This document shows positions 9,810 through 20,429 of a DNA stretch of 64,000 nt, one piece after another. Both the position numbers and the translations under genes were made by a program. How positions within the stretch are numbered: the first letter of the stretch is position 1; each line of letters opens with the position of its first letter. The DNA is from Aurelia coerulea. Its lineage: Eukaryota; Cnidaria; Scyphozoa; Semaeostomeae; Ulmaridae. The notes beneath the pieces were generated by a model. It saw only the letters and a list, made by a program, of their open reading frames with translations. It made no database searches and was not told the DNA's origin. The stretch lies in the NCBI GenBank assembly GCA_039566865.1, contig CM076955.1, positions 11,547,001 through 11,611,000 on the forward strand. Direction: 5' to 3'.

Positions 9810-10599
9810 CATGCAACCAAGGAAGCATTTTCCAGACATGGGATACCAGAAGTTGTGATATCAGACAACGGTTCACAATATACGTCCAAACATTACCGAT
9901 CATTTGCCCGAGACTGGCAATTTAAGCAAAGAACATCCAGTCCAAGATACGCAAAGTCCAATGGTCTGGCTGAATCTTCAGTCAAAGTAATCAAAAACCT
10001 CATCAAAAAATATAACGGCTCGAGACAAGACATCCTCAAGGGACTGCTGATTCTTAGAAATACTCCCTTGGGTTGCGGCAAGTCACCTGCTGAATTGCTG
10101 ATGGGGAGGAAACTCAGGGACAATATTCCATCGATTGAAACAGACAGGCGAGGTATTACGAGGGACCTAGTCATGGAAAGAGAAGGACAAAAGAGGTACT
10201 TTGACCAAAAAAGCGCATCCAAGAGAAATGTTGCTGCTTCAAGTCAATTCAGGATTAACCAAAGAGTTGTTGTCCAGAACCCCCCAAAATCGTACGTGGA
10301 CATTGAAAGGAAGAATAATGGAAGATGCAGGACACAGGTCATACAAAATAAGGATGGAGAACGGTAACATCCTCAGAAGAAATTCAAGATTTATTAGAAA
10401 GGTGCATATGTTAAACCCACATGTTGTTACCTCTTTGCCTACCGTAGGAGCAGGTGTGAGTGACCAATACGAAGGAGCAGGTGTGAGTGACCAACACAAA
10501 GAAGATGATCGTTCAAACGTGCCAATGGATGTGACAAGGAGATCACGTTATGGAAGAGTTTTGAAACCGAAGAAACCAACAGACTATAATGATTTATGA
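9810..10599 (+). pseudogene. Ty3-type integrase relic, C-terminal half, frameshifted
   Basis: DDE integrase core lacking its start. The second catalytic Asp is in VVISDNGSQYTS (about 9849-9884). The third catalytic residue, Glu, is in SNGLAESSVKVIK (about 9957-9995). Next come the LLILRNTPLGCGKSPAELLMGR segment typical of Ty3 integrases and a C-terminal SH3-like stretch. A run of six C at about 10280-10285 appears to have one base too many: the first frame goes off family after VVVQNP, whereas the +1 frame from there reads family-like residues (RTWTLKGRI, then NGNILRRNSRFIRK) to the stop at 10597-10599. The tail carries an in-frame duplication of nine residues (10447-10473 and 10474-10500) and ends with a basic RRSRYGRVLKPKK motif usual for Ty3 integrase ends. 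It would have inserted the cDNA. Confidence 0.9.
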
Positions 10600-10680
10600 A
10601 TTTATGGTTGATGTAGTTTGAGTTCCTGAAGCATCAAACGTTTTGATGTTGACTTTAGACATTTAATGACTTAATCAATT

Positions 10681-10689
10681 GGGGGAAGA
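10681..10689 (+). promoter_or_regulatory. Polypurine tract
   Basis: GGGGGAAGA directly precedes the TG of the 3' LTR. This is the expected position and composition of the plus-strand primer for LTR retrotransposon replication. Confidence 0.88.
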
Positions 10690-10790
10690 TGTTGTAGTTG
10701 TTGTCATAGTTGTTGTTGTTGTCCTAGTAGTTGTTGTTGTTAAGTACACGTCGTATTAGAGACATGATGGCCTAACGTTCGGACAAAACA
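10690..10790 (+). repeat. 3' LTR (101 bp)
   Basis: Direct repeat of 7645-7745 with two substitutions. It ends ACAAAACA and is followed by the GTTT target duplicate at 10791-10794. Confidence 0.95.
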
Positions 10791-10794
10791 GTTT

Positions 10795-11879
10795 TTAAAG
10801 AAACTAAAAAGGCTGGGGCTGGTAGACAGTTTCTTGAATTTTATGACACTTTGCCTACCAAAGTTTTAAATGAGTTTCTAAGACTCAGCTTCAAATAGCT
10901 CTTTGGAGAGGTATCTGGAAGTCAAAAAGATTAGGCTGGTACATAGTATATTGTGGCTCACATTTTCAATTTTCATTCTTTTAGGGACCTGGCACTACTC
11001 AGAAACCTGGCCTTCAGAAAATTGTATGGACAAGTTCGGGAAATAAAGGCATTTTTGGATTCTTCGGTGAAACTTGCAGTTTTCACAGCAACTGCTTCAA
11101 ATCTACAAAAGCATCAATCTTGTCTGTTGTGAATTTAGCCCCAGTCTCTACCCATGTTTAATAGAAACAACGTTGTGCAGCCAAGAACTCTATCATGAGA
11201 TGGACAGTGAGAAGAGTGAAGTTTAAAAGAGTAGATCAAAGAAGAGTAAGAATTTTAATCAAAGAAGTTTGAAGATGTTCTAATCGTCTAAATTTACATC
11301 ATGGAGACAGATCTTGCTATCTGGAAACAGGAGAATCCATTTTCAACTAGCATACTGTATGCTGAAAGTCAATTTAGACAATTTGAGAATGAAGGAATTT
11401 TATGCAACTACTGGAAGTTCACAACAAAACAATACAGATTAATTAATTGCAATTGTAGCAGCTCAATCCGTGCATATTATTGAACAAACAATAGCTTGTG
11501 AACATATACAGGGATTGTTTTGAAAGAAACTAAGAAAGTTACCCAGAATGGAATGTTTCTTAAATTTATTGAATTTAAGTGCTGAAAGTTTCTTTGCAGT
11601 TTCTTAGTTGGTGTAGCAATTCATATTCATACAACATTTAAAAAGTTTCTTAACTAAATGTTTTTCCAATACCCAACCACAGTTGACAGAACAGAGGATC
11701 AGGCGCTTGTAGAGGATGCTGGTCGTAAAATTTCGGATGTTCTAAAATAATGGCACAAACTTGTAGCATTCAGTTGTTTTAACATATTTTCAGGTATCTG
11801 CATCATGATTTCTTACAACAGATATATTCTAAATTTCATTTGCAATCAGTTCAGTGACATTCAAGTGAACAAAAAGCTT
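10795..11879. other. Unassigned spacer, no supported gene
   Basis: Host sequence resuming after the retrotransposon. It contains several GTTTCTT/AAGAAAC-like words in both orientations (for example AAACTAAGAAAG near 11530 and TTTCTTAGTT near 11600), suggesting an old degraded repeat, but no clear ends. A 60-codon frame at 11301-11483 begins with ATG and shows no recognisable motif. No RNA gene seen. Confidence 0.6.
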
Positions 11880-12000
11880 TTCAAAACTACAGTTTTGTAT
11901 TTTTCTCTCACATTTTTTGTTGTACCAGCATCTCCAAGGGGACCATTATGGAATTACGGTCATCTTGACCTTTTATTGCTACCCCTGCCACTGTAATTAG
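11880..12000 (+). mobile_element. LINE 3'-UTR tail fragment, plus strand
   Basis: The stretch 11935-11992 (AAGGGGACCATTATGG through CCCTGCCACT) is the inverted counterpart of 12178-12238, which lies just downstream of a minus-strand LINE reading frame. It is therefore the 3' end of a second, severely 5'-truncated copy of the same or a related LINE in the opposite orientation. The T-rich, pyrimidine-rich sequence just upstream is compatible with the same 3' UTR, but the left boundary is uncertain. Confidence 0.65.
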
Positions 12001-12177
12001 CAGTGTTTTCCTTTAATAACCCTATATATTGTATTGTATCAGCTATGCTCAGATATTTATGTAATGTACAGTATGTATGTATCAATTTGCCACAATAGAT
12101 GTCTACAAGTTTTATGATAAAAATTAGATATAATACAATATTAGATGTTAGAAATATAAAGATAAACACTCCTTTAT

Positions 12178-13070
12178 AGTGGCAGGGATAGCACTAAAAA
12201 GGTCAAGCTGACCTTATTTCCATAATGATCCCCTTACAGGTGCTGTATAACGGAAATACATAGAAAAAAGGAAATTCAGAGCTGCATGTGTGTTTTCAAT
12301 ATGGTCCTTAGTAGAAGACATTTATGTCATCTTTCTCTTTCTGTATATTTTGGAAAAAGTTCTCTTTGATCTTATGCTTGAATGCATGAATATTGTTTGT
12401 TGATTTGATCTTAGACGAAGACTATTCCATGTTTTTGGCCCTAGATAAGACAGGCATTTTTGTCCAGCATTATGTTTTCGAAATGGAATATCCAATTTGA
12501 ACTTGGATTTTTGCGTTGTTTGGCCCTGGTTGACTAGAGGGAATATCTCAGCACTGCACGCTGCGCTGGGGCAGTTCCTTTGAAAAATTTCCTTACATTG
12601 AAATGGACACATTGATCTGTCCTGTTCTTTGTAGGGCGCCAATTTATAGCCTTGAATTCTGTGACCCCAATATGTGCTGTGTTTTTTAAATTCAGGTAAA
12701 AACAAATGCATATTTGTTTTGAGCCATCTGGATTTTTTGGACAGCCTCTTATTCAACCCTTGATACCAAGAAGTGCATGCATGATAAAAATGAGGTTGAA
12801 TAAGAGCATTTAAAAGCAACCTGCTAATTGCCACTTATTTTTCCAAGCATCTTTAGTTACCATCAACTGCCCAGAAAGATTTTCATCTAGGATGCATCCC
12901 AGATATGTGACTGTTGAATGCTGTTTAATCCTTATATCACCCCTCCTGATGTCCAACTTCTTCAGGTTCTTGCTTTTTTTGTCCAAAGAGAATTTATTGA
13001 GTTTTGTCATCTCCAAAATGAATGTAGTTTGTTTTCTACAAACCTATCACAGAAGGAATTACAATTTCTG
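12178..13070 (-). mobile_element. 5'-truncated CR1/L2-type LINE fragment, minus strand
   Basis: Non-LTR retrotransposon 3' portion: end of the reverse transcriptase, C-terminal domain and 3' UTR. Truncation at the 5' side is usual for LINEs copied by target-primed reverse transcription. The 3' UTR arm at 12178-12238 pairs as an inverted repeat with 11935-11992. The 5' limit near 13070 is set where recognisable RT sequence fades; it may reach a little further. Confidence 0.8.
12322..13070 (-). pseudogene. LINE reverse transcriptase C-terminal relic, frameshifted
   Basis: Read on the minus strand from about 13070 down. First come residues resembling the CDWFVDNKL-type helix and an IHFGDDKT segment after the RT active site, partly out of frame. 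From 13016 to 12810 there is KKSKNLKKLDIR...STVTYLGCILDENLSG, the YLG-centred block that follows the RT palm in CR1/L2/jockey-type LINEs. A frame change at about 12810-12834 leads to NALIQPHFYHACTSWYQGLNKRL (12834 downward), matching the family C-terminal pattern, and further on IPFRKHNAGQKCLSYLGPKTWN before the stop at 12322. The YxDD active site and endonuclease domain lie outside the preserved part. At least two frameshifts make it a dead copy. The assignment rests on recognised motifs, not a search. Confidence 0.85.
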
Positions 13071-14687
13071 TTTTCTGAGATCTTCTAAACCAGAATTCAT
13101 CTCTGAATTGTGTTCTGTCTTTCCACTCTATATTATTCGGGCATTCTTCTTCATAACTTTTGATTTGTTGGGCAATCCTTTTGCAAAATATTGAGTATGT
13201 TTGTAGCATGCTTCAAGCCTGATAACAACTTGTTTTGGGTATGGTTTGAGCATGTTTGAGAGACTGGTTCAAGTAAGAGTTCTGCACCACTTGCGCTAGC
13301 TTAGAGCATGCACCCTCACAACTGGCTCAGGGAAACAAGCTCTGCAAATTGATTTGAACTCTCTTGAGACTGACAAGAATCTAAAGTGAGATTGATATCA
13401 TACTGAAAACAGTCACCATTCAAGCTCATTTCCAGTTCAAGCAGATGATGCTGGATTTTCTTTGGGAAAACAAATCTTTGTTGCTGAAGGCAAACTCAAA
13501 CAACCTTGATTTGTTATCTGTTTGAGAATAATTCTAGTGTAGGATTATTGCAAAGCTTGATCAAACTCTAATTAGGTTAATATACTCAATTCAAGCTCCT
13601 TCAAGCCATGCTCCTTTCAAGATTGTGCAAGTGTTGCAAGATCCGTCCTTTGAGAGATTGCATTGATTGATCTTTTTAAACCTCTTTTTCACAAATGTCA
13701 CAATCAGAACATTACCAAATATGTTTTTTTTATAGAGCAGAGCCCAGCACACTTCAAAAACTTGTTAGGTTTCTTATGTTCTGCTTGTGGCATTTTGAGC
13801 TATTTCATCATCTACTCAAAGTCAATATACACAAATGAATACAATTTTCAAGATGTTTGAACATAAATTGAACATTATTATTGCTCATGAAAGAAAATCA
13901 ACTACAGGATGTAATCAGCCTTTTGGTTCAATGCAGGACGTTGCAGGATGCATTATATCAAATACCTTGGACCAAATGTGGTTGTGACTCATTTTTGTAG
14001 CCAAGAAAATGAAGGCCTAGGTTGCTTCTACTGATGGTACTTTATCAAATTTGGTGTCAAGATGCTAGAGAATCATCAGTCTTCAAATACAAAAACCAGG
14101 GCCATGCCCCCCCCCCCTCCCTTTGAAAATTATCAAGTTCTGAAAGGCAGATTGTCATGTTGTGCTGTGGTAATTTTTTGTATAAAGTTCCAGTCCCCCA
14201 CTTTTCTGATTTCCTCGGAGTCCCTGAAAGCTTGTTGTTGTATTTTTCATAGGTTGATTTTTTTGCTGTAAGTGCCCGCTAGTAAATATTGGATGCTTGA
14301 TCCTCCAAAACTCTCTGCTTTTGACGTGCAGACTGGATGCGCTGCAGAAGAAGTCTGAGACATTCTCAACAACTATACTTTGCCGTGGGCTTAGGCCGTA
14401 CGACGACCTCCAATTGTTGCAAAGCAGCTTTCACGTTAAATTTCCATTTTCAAACGAGCAAATTAAAGTCTTTGCGACCATCAGACAAATTTGATGCAGT
14501 AGTGGTACAAATGATTGTTTTTTCTTACGCGATATTTTGCAACAGTGCAGAACTGTCGACCATGAAGGATAATGATCTTGATCTTGGCGTGTTGACACGC
14601 TATTTAATCCAACACTGCGCAAAAAGACCGCAGAACCACCAGCTGAAGCAATTTCTGCTGAGTCATAAAACACTATTCTATAAAACA
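13071..14687. other. Unassigned spacer before satellite 2, no supported gene
   Basis: From about 13190 to 13650 the word TTCAAGC and its variants recur. This stretch is flanked by ATTGAGTAT (about 13191) and ATACTCAAT (about 13584), hinting at an old inverted-repeat element of roughly 400 bp. An 11-nt C run lies at 14107-14117. From about 14330 to 14680 the sequence is more GC- and CpG-rich and carries overlapping short frames (for example 14337-14711) with no recognisable product; the last of these runs into the satellite. Nothing here can be called a gene. Confidence 0.6.
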
Positions 14688-17600
14688 TTATTCTCTAAAA
14701 CATTAATATAGCCATTAGTTTTTTCTTTAGTCGTATGTTAGCTTTACTGCATAAACAAACATCGATTAATTAAATGTTTATTTTCTCAAGGAAAACAAAA
14801 TATTAAAACAAAAAGTGTGGATTAACGTAATTAAGTCGCTACAATATTGATTATAAAGTCTATGGCACTCATCGTTCTTCAAAACTTTAGTTCTGGCAGT
14901 AACTTCTTTCTTAGCACTGTATTAGTGCAGCAGCCACCATTCTTTGAAACATTACTATAGCCATTAGTTTTTTCTTTAGTCTCAAGTTAGCTTTACTACA
15001 TAAACAAAAATCGAATAATTAAATGTTTATTTTCTCTAGGAAAGCAAAATATCAACACAAAAAGTGTGGATTAACGTAATTTAGAGGCTACAATTTATAT
15101 TATCAAGAGTATTGCACTAATCGTTCATTAAAACTTTGGTTCTGCAAGTAACTTCTGTTATGGCATTATATTAGTGGTGCAGCAACTATTCTTTGAAACA
15201 TTACTATAGCCATTAGTTTTTTCTTTAGTGTCATGTTAGCTTTGCTGCATAAACAAACATCTATTAACTAAAGGTTTATTTTCTCAAGGAAAACAAAATA
15301 TCAACACAAAAAGTGTGGATTAACGTAACTAAGTAGCTACAATTTATATTTTCAAGAGTATTGCACTCATCGTTCTTTAAAACTTTAGTTCTGCAAGTAA
15401 GTTCTTTTATAGCACTATATTAGTGCTGCAGCAACCATTCTTGGAAACATTACTATAGCCATTTGTTTTTTCTTTAGTCTAATAATGGTTTTACTGCATT
15501 AACAAACATCGAATAATTAAATGTTTATTTTCCCTGGGAAAACAAAATATCAACACAAAAAGTGTTGATTAACGTAACCAAGTATCTACAACTTTGATTA
15601 TAAAGTGCACTTATCCTTCTTTAAAACTTTAGTTCTCCAAGTAACTTCTTTTATAGCACTATATTAGTGCTGCAGCAACAATTCTTTGAAACATTACTAT
15701 AGCCATTAGCCTTTTCTTTAGTCTCATGTTGGTTTTACTGCATTAACAAACATCGCTTAATTAAATGTTTATTTTCTCTAGGAAAACAAAATATAAACAC
15801 AAAAAGTGTGGATTAACGTAACCAAGTATCTACAATTTATATTATAAAGAGTATGCACTCATCGTTCTTTAAAACTTTAGTTCTGCAGGTAACTTCTGTT
15901 ATAGCATTATATTAATGGTGCAGCGACCATTCTTTGAAACAGTACTAATGCCATTAGTTTTTTCTTTAGTCTGATTTTAACTTTACTGCATAAATAAACA
16001 TCGATTAGTTAAAAGTTTATTTTCTCAAAGAAAACAAAATAAAAACAGAAAAAGTGTGGATTAACGTACTTTAGTAGCTACAATTTATATTATCAAGAGT
16101 ATTGAACTCATCGTTCTTTAAAACTTTAGTTCTGCAAGTAACTTCTTTTAAAGCACTATATTAGTGCTGCAGCAACCATCCTTGGAAACATTACTATAGA
16201 AATTAGCTTTTTTGTTTAGTCTCAATTTAGCTTTACTGCATAAACAAACAGCGATTAATTAAATGTTTATTTTCTCAAAGAAGACAAAATAAAAACACAA
16301 AAAGTGTGGATTAACGTACTTTAGTAGCTGCAATTTTTATTATAAAGAGTATTGTACTCATCGTTCTTTAAAACTTTAGTTCTGCCAGTTACTTCCTTTA
16401 CAGCACTATATTAGTGCTGCAGCAACCATCCTTGGAAACATTACTATAGACATTAGCTTTTTTGTTTAGTCTCATTTTAGCTTTACTGCATAAACAAACG
16501 GCGATTAATTAAATGTTTATTTTCTCAAAGAAAACAAAATATAGACACAAAAAGTGAGGATTAACGTACTTTAGTAGCTATAATTTATATTATCAAGAGT
16601 ATTGCACTCAACGTTCTTCAAAACTTTAGTTCTACCAGTAACATCTTTTATAGCACTATATTAGTGCTGCAGCAACCATTCTTGGAAACATTACTATAGA
16701 CATTACCTTTTTCTTTATTTTCATTTTAGCTTTACTACATATACAATCAGCGATTAATTAAATGCTTATTTTCTCAAAGAAAACAAAATATAAACACAAA
16801 TAGTGAGGATTAACGTACTTTAGAAGCTACAATTTATATTATCAAGAGTATTGCACTCATTATCCTATAAAACTTTAGTTCTACCAGTAACTTCTTTTAT
16901 TGCAATATATTAGAGCCGCAACAACCATTTCTGGAAACATTAGTATAGACATTAGATTTTTCTTTAGTCTCATTTTTACTGCATAAACAAACATCGATTA
17001 ATTAAAAGTTTATTTTCTCAAAGAATATAAAATATAAACACAAATAGTGTGGATTAACGTACTTTATTAGCTACAATTTATATTAAAAAGAATATTGTAC
17101 TCATCGTTCTTTAAAACTTTATTTCTGCCAGTTACTTCTTTTAAAGCACTATATTAGTGCTGCAGCAACCATTCTTGGAAACATTACTATAGAAATTACC
17201 TTTTTCTTTAGTCTCATTTAAGCTTTACTGCATAAACAAACATCGATAAAATAAATGTTTATTTTCTCAAGGAAAACAAAATATAAACACAAAAAGTGTG
17301 GATTAACGTACTTTGGTAGCTACAATTTATATTATAAAGAGTATTGCACTCATCATCATATAAAACTTTAGTTCTACCAGTAACTTCTTTTATAGCACTA
17401 TATTAGTGCTGCAACAACCATTTTTGGAAACATTACTATATTACTATAGACATTAGTTTTTTCTTTAGTCTCATTTTAGCTTTACAGCATAAACAAACAT
17501 CGATTAATTAAAAGTTTATTTTCTCAAAGAAAACAAAATATAAACACAAAAAGTGTGGATTAACGTACTTTGGTAGCTACAATTTATATTATAAAGAGTA

Positions 17601-17859
17601 TTGTACTCATCATCATATAAAACTTTAGTTCTACCAGTAACTTCTTTTATAGCACTATATTAGTGCTGCGACAACCATTTTTGGAAACATTACTATCGAC
17701 ATTAGATTTTTTTTCTTCAGTCTCATTTTTATTGCATAAACAAACATCGATTGATTAAATGTTTATTTTCTCAAAGAAAACAAAATATAAACACAAAAAG
17801 TGTAGATTAACGTACTTTATTAGTTACAATTTATATTATAGAGAGTATTGTACTCATCA
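14688..17859. repeat. Satellite 2 array, left part (about 249-bp monomer, ~13 copies)
   Basis: AT-rich head-to-tail tandem repeat. The landmark CCATTAG recurs at 14712, 14961, 15210, 15459 and 15703, giving a period of about 249 bp. Consensus landmarks in order: CATTAGTTTTTTCTTTAGTC, TTTACTGCATAAACAAACAT, CGATTAATTAAATGTTTATT, TTTTCTCAAAGAAAAC, GTGTGGATTAACGTACTTTA, TAGCTACAATTTATATTATA, GCACTCATCGTTCTTTAAAA, CCAGTTACTTCTTTTATAGC, AGCACTATATTAGTGCT, GCTGCAGCAACCATTC. No coding capacity. The left edge is a gradual match beginning around 14683-14693. There is no sequence similarity to satellite 1. Confidence 0.97.
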
Positions 17860-19210
17860 CAGGGGCGGATCCAGACGTTCGCACTGTGCTTGCGTAAGCA
17901 TGTCTCTTTTGCTAGTTCAAGTTTGAAGAAAGAAATTCTATGAGAACTTTATAAATGGCGGCGAACCTTTTTCTTTCAGTTTAATGAAATCCTCAGCAAA
18001 TTCTCAGAACATTTATGCTCGATATTTCTATTTCGCCAACTCAATCATTCAGTCGGTCGAGTCCCTCAAGTTCCAAACACGAATTGCTTCATGGAGGATA
18101 TTGAACGGTACTGCGGTGGAGAGCCACACCTCCACAAACCTCGTTTCTGAAACTTTGTGTCTGCATAAATTCGTAGGGAGCATCAAGTTCCGAATAAATT
18201 ACTTCAACAAAGGCGAAACTGTGCATAAATTGTGTGCGACCTCGGATGAATTAAGAAACTGCGCTGACATATGAGATGAATGAAAAAGCAGTACCAACTT
18301 TTCAGGGATGATTTTTGTAAGCACATGAGGCGACCGATGCTTTTTAGCAACGCAATAGAAATGTATAGGAAAAGCTTGACGGCGAAAATGTGGAAGCACG
18401 TCCTGGGAATGGCCAATATTATATGAAGTCCCTGTCACACGACCACCTACTAAAGGGCTAACCTAGTTCTAGGAGAAAGTTTCTTTCATGTCTCGTGCAT
18501 GGCCTAAATGACGAATTTGATCATGAAGATATAAACAATCATAATCCTGTCTGGTGAAAAAGAAGTGTTGTTGTTTTAATCGCATGATGATGGAAACCAA
18601 GGAGAGGAGGTTGTTCTTTATTTGCAAGAGCGCTCAAAACTGCTCATCTTGACAGCACAAGGCATTTTATTATGATTTGCAAGTTGCAAGCAAGAACCGG
18701 TGATGATATGTTCCCTCTCCTCTGCTCTTTTGACTGAATGAGAATCCCGTCAAGAAGTTCAACAGGATGAATTTCTTGTTTTTTGGTAAGCAGTTATTTC
18801 GTTTAAACATTTCCATGTTGTTTTAAGGTTACTTATTATCACCAGTAATTTAATTCATTCAATTTCAAACAAAATAAAAGACGTTGTGTTGCAGACATAA
18901 TAGGCCCATTTCAAAGAAGTTATGTATCGGAGACAAAAGTTTGTTGTAGTCTATGATGTTGTTTTGAGCTTACTTAATAATAGGATTTACGAGACAAGGA
19001 ATTTAGAAAACTGGCTCCCGTCTGTGTGTAAGAAACTCCCTTTTTGTCTGATAGGGCGTTTCCGTGAAAAATTGAAAAGGGGGCGTTGTCTGAGAGTCTG
19101 AAGGGCATGGCCCAAAGAATTTTCCAGGGGCTCCGCCCCCGGACCCCCGTTTTTCTCGCGCTTCGCACTCGTCAGTGCGTACATCTGATTTTGGGCTGGA
19201 TCCGCCCCTG
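17860..19210. mobile_element. Non-autonomous DNA transposon inserted in satellite 2
   Basis: A 1351-bp insert with 15-bp perfect terminal inverted repeats: CAGGGGCGGATCCAG at the left and its reverse complement at the right end (19196-19210). The satellite target CATCA is present on both sides (17855-17859 and 19211-19215) but only once in the homologous monomers near 20951 and 27176, giving a 5-bp target duplication. Ends beginning CAGGGG are common among hAT-like elements, but canonical hAT duplications are 8 bp, so I leave the superfamily open. No transposase is recognisable. The right third (about 19060-19200) has GC-rich inverted words around GGGGCTCCGCCCCCGG. It is clearly richer in GC than the array. 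Confidence 0.88.
17984..18274 (+). CDS. 96-codon open frame inside the DNA transposon, unknown, possibly not translated
   Basis: ATG-initiated frame (MKSSANSQNIYARYFY...) of 96 codons within the non-autonomous transposon. It is preceded directly by a pyrimidine tract ending CAG (TTTTTCTTTCAG at about 17969-17980), which looks like a splice acceptor, so the segment may be a captured exon or part of a lost transposase. I see no zinc-binding, DDE or dimerisation motif, signal peptide or membrane segment. Two Cys and several His are scattered without pattern. The frame could easily be chance; it is listed because it is the longest ATG-started frame in the element and sits just after the acceptor-like sequence. 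Confidence 0.2.
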   Translation: MKSSANSQNIYARYFYFANSIIQSVESLKFQTRIASWRILNGTAVESHTSTNLVSETLCLHKFVGSIKFRINYFNKGETVHKLCATSDELRNCADI

Positions 19211-20429
19211 CATCATTCTTTAAAACTTTAGTTCTGCCAGTTACTTCTTTTACAGCACTATAATAGTGCTGCAGCAACCATCCTTGGAAACATTACTATA
19301 GACATCATCTTTTTTGTTTAGTCTCATTTTAGCTTTACTGCATAAACAAACGGCGATTAATTAAAAGTTTATTTTCTCAAAGAAAACAAAATATAAACAC
19401 AAATAGTGAGGAATAACGTACTTTAGTAGCTACAACTTTTATTATAAAGAGTATTGTACTCATCGTTCTTTAAAACTTTAGTTCTACCAGTTAATTCTTT
19501 TACAGCACTATATTAGTGCTGCAGCAACCATCCTTGGAAACATTACTATAGACATTAGCTTTTTTGTTTAGTCTCATTTTAGCTTTACTGCATAAACAAA
19601 CGGCGATTAATTAAAAGTTTATTTTCTCAAAGAAAACAAAATATAAACACAAATAGTGAGGAATAACGTACTTTAGTAGCTACAATTTATATTATCAAGG
19701 GTATTGCACTCATAATCCTATAAAACTTTAGTTCTACCAGTAACTTCTTTTATTGCACTATATTAGCGCCGCAACAACCATTTCTGGAAACATTAGTATA
19801 GACATTAGATTTTTCTTTAGTCTCATTTTTACTGCATAAACAAACATCGATTAATTAAAAGTTTATTTTCTCAAAGAATATAAAATATAAACACAAATAG
19901 TGTGGATTAACGTACTTTATTAGCTACAATTTATATTAAAAAGAATATTGTACTCATCGTTCTTTAAAACTTTATTTCTGCCAGTTACTTCTCTTAAAGC
20001 ACTATATTAGTGCTGCAGCAACCATTCTTGGAAACATTACTATAGAAATTACCTTTTTCTTTAGTCTCATTTCAGCTTTACTGCATAAACAAACATCGAT
20101 AAAATAAATGTTTATTTTCTCAAGGAAAACAAAATATAAACACAAAAAGTGTGGATTAACGTACTTTGGTAGCTACAATTTATATTATAAAGAGTATTGC
20201 ACTCAACATCATATAAAACTTTAGTTCTACCAGTAACTTCTTTTATAGCACTATATTAGTGCTGCAACAACCATTTTTGGAAACATTACCATCAACATTA
20301 GATTTTTATTTAGTCTCATTTTTACTGCATAAACAAACATCGATTAATTAAAAGTTTATTTTCTCAAAGAAAACAAAATATAAACACAAAAAGTGTGGAT
20401 TAGCGTACTTTGGTAGCTACAATTTATAT

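Larger units (their letters stand above)
7645..10790 (+). mobile_element. Defective Ty3/mag-like LTR retrotransposon, complete ends
   Basis: A 3146-bp element bounded by 101-bp direct repeats beginning TG and ending CA, flanked by a 4-bp target duplication GTTT (7641-7644 and 10791-10794). Inside, in order: primer-binding site, gag with zinc-binding cysteine motifs, aspartic protease, reverse transcriptase, C-terminal half of integrase, and polypurine tract. The order protease, RT, integrase and the RT and integrase motifs place it in Ty3/gypsy (Metaviridae). Very short LTRs plus a tRNA-Ser primer site point to the mag lineage. RNase H, the integrase zinc finger and the first catalytic Asp are missing, and the reading frame is broken at six places, so it cannot make its own proteins. 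The two LTRs differ at only two sites (7727/10772 and 7739/10784). Confidence 0.93.

Noticed and set aside
9393..10499. Minus-strand open frames at 9393-9683, 9893-10222 and 10239-10499
   Set aside because: They are antisense shadows of the reverse transcriptase and integrase relics, which carry clear family motifs on the plus strand.
12892..13194. Plus-strand 100-codon frame
   Set aside because: Antisense to the LINE reverse transcriptase relic; the minus strand holds the recognisable motifs.
13663..13860. 65-codon plus-strand frame with an ATG-less start
   Set aside because: Some words recall transposase-like sequence, but no catalytic residues or domain could be placed, so no function is claimed.
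14337..14711. 124-codon plus-strand frame at the satellite 2 edge
   Set aside because: It runs into satellite sequence at its 3' end, overlaps equally open frames on both strands, and shows no family motif.
18974..19277. Two overlapping minus-strand frames at the right end of the DNA transposon
   Set aside because: They cross the terminal inverted repeat into the satellite (18987-19277) or lie in the GC-rich terminal region; both are consequences of composition.
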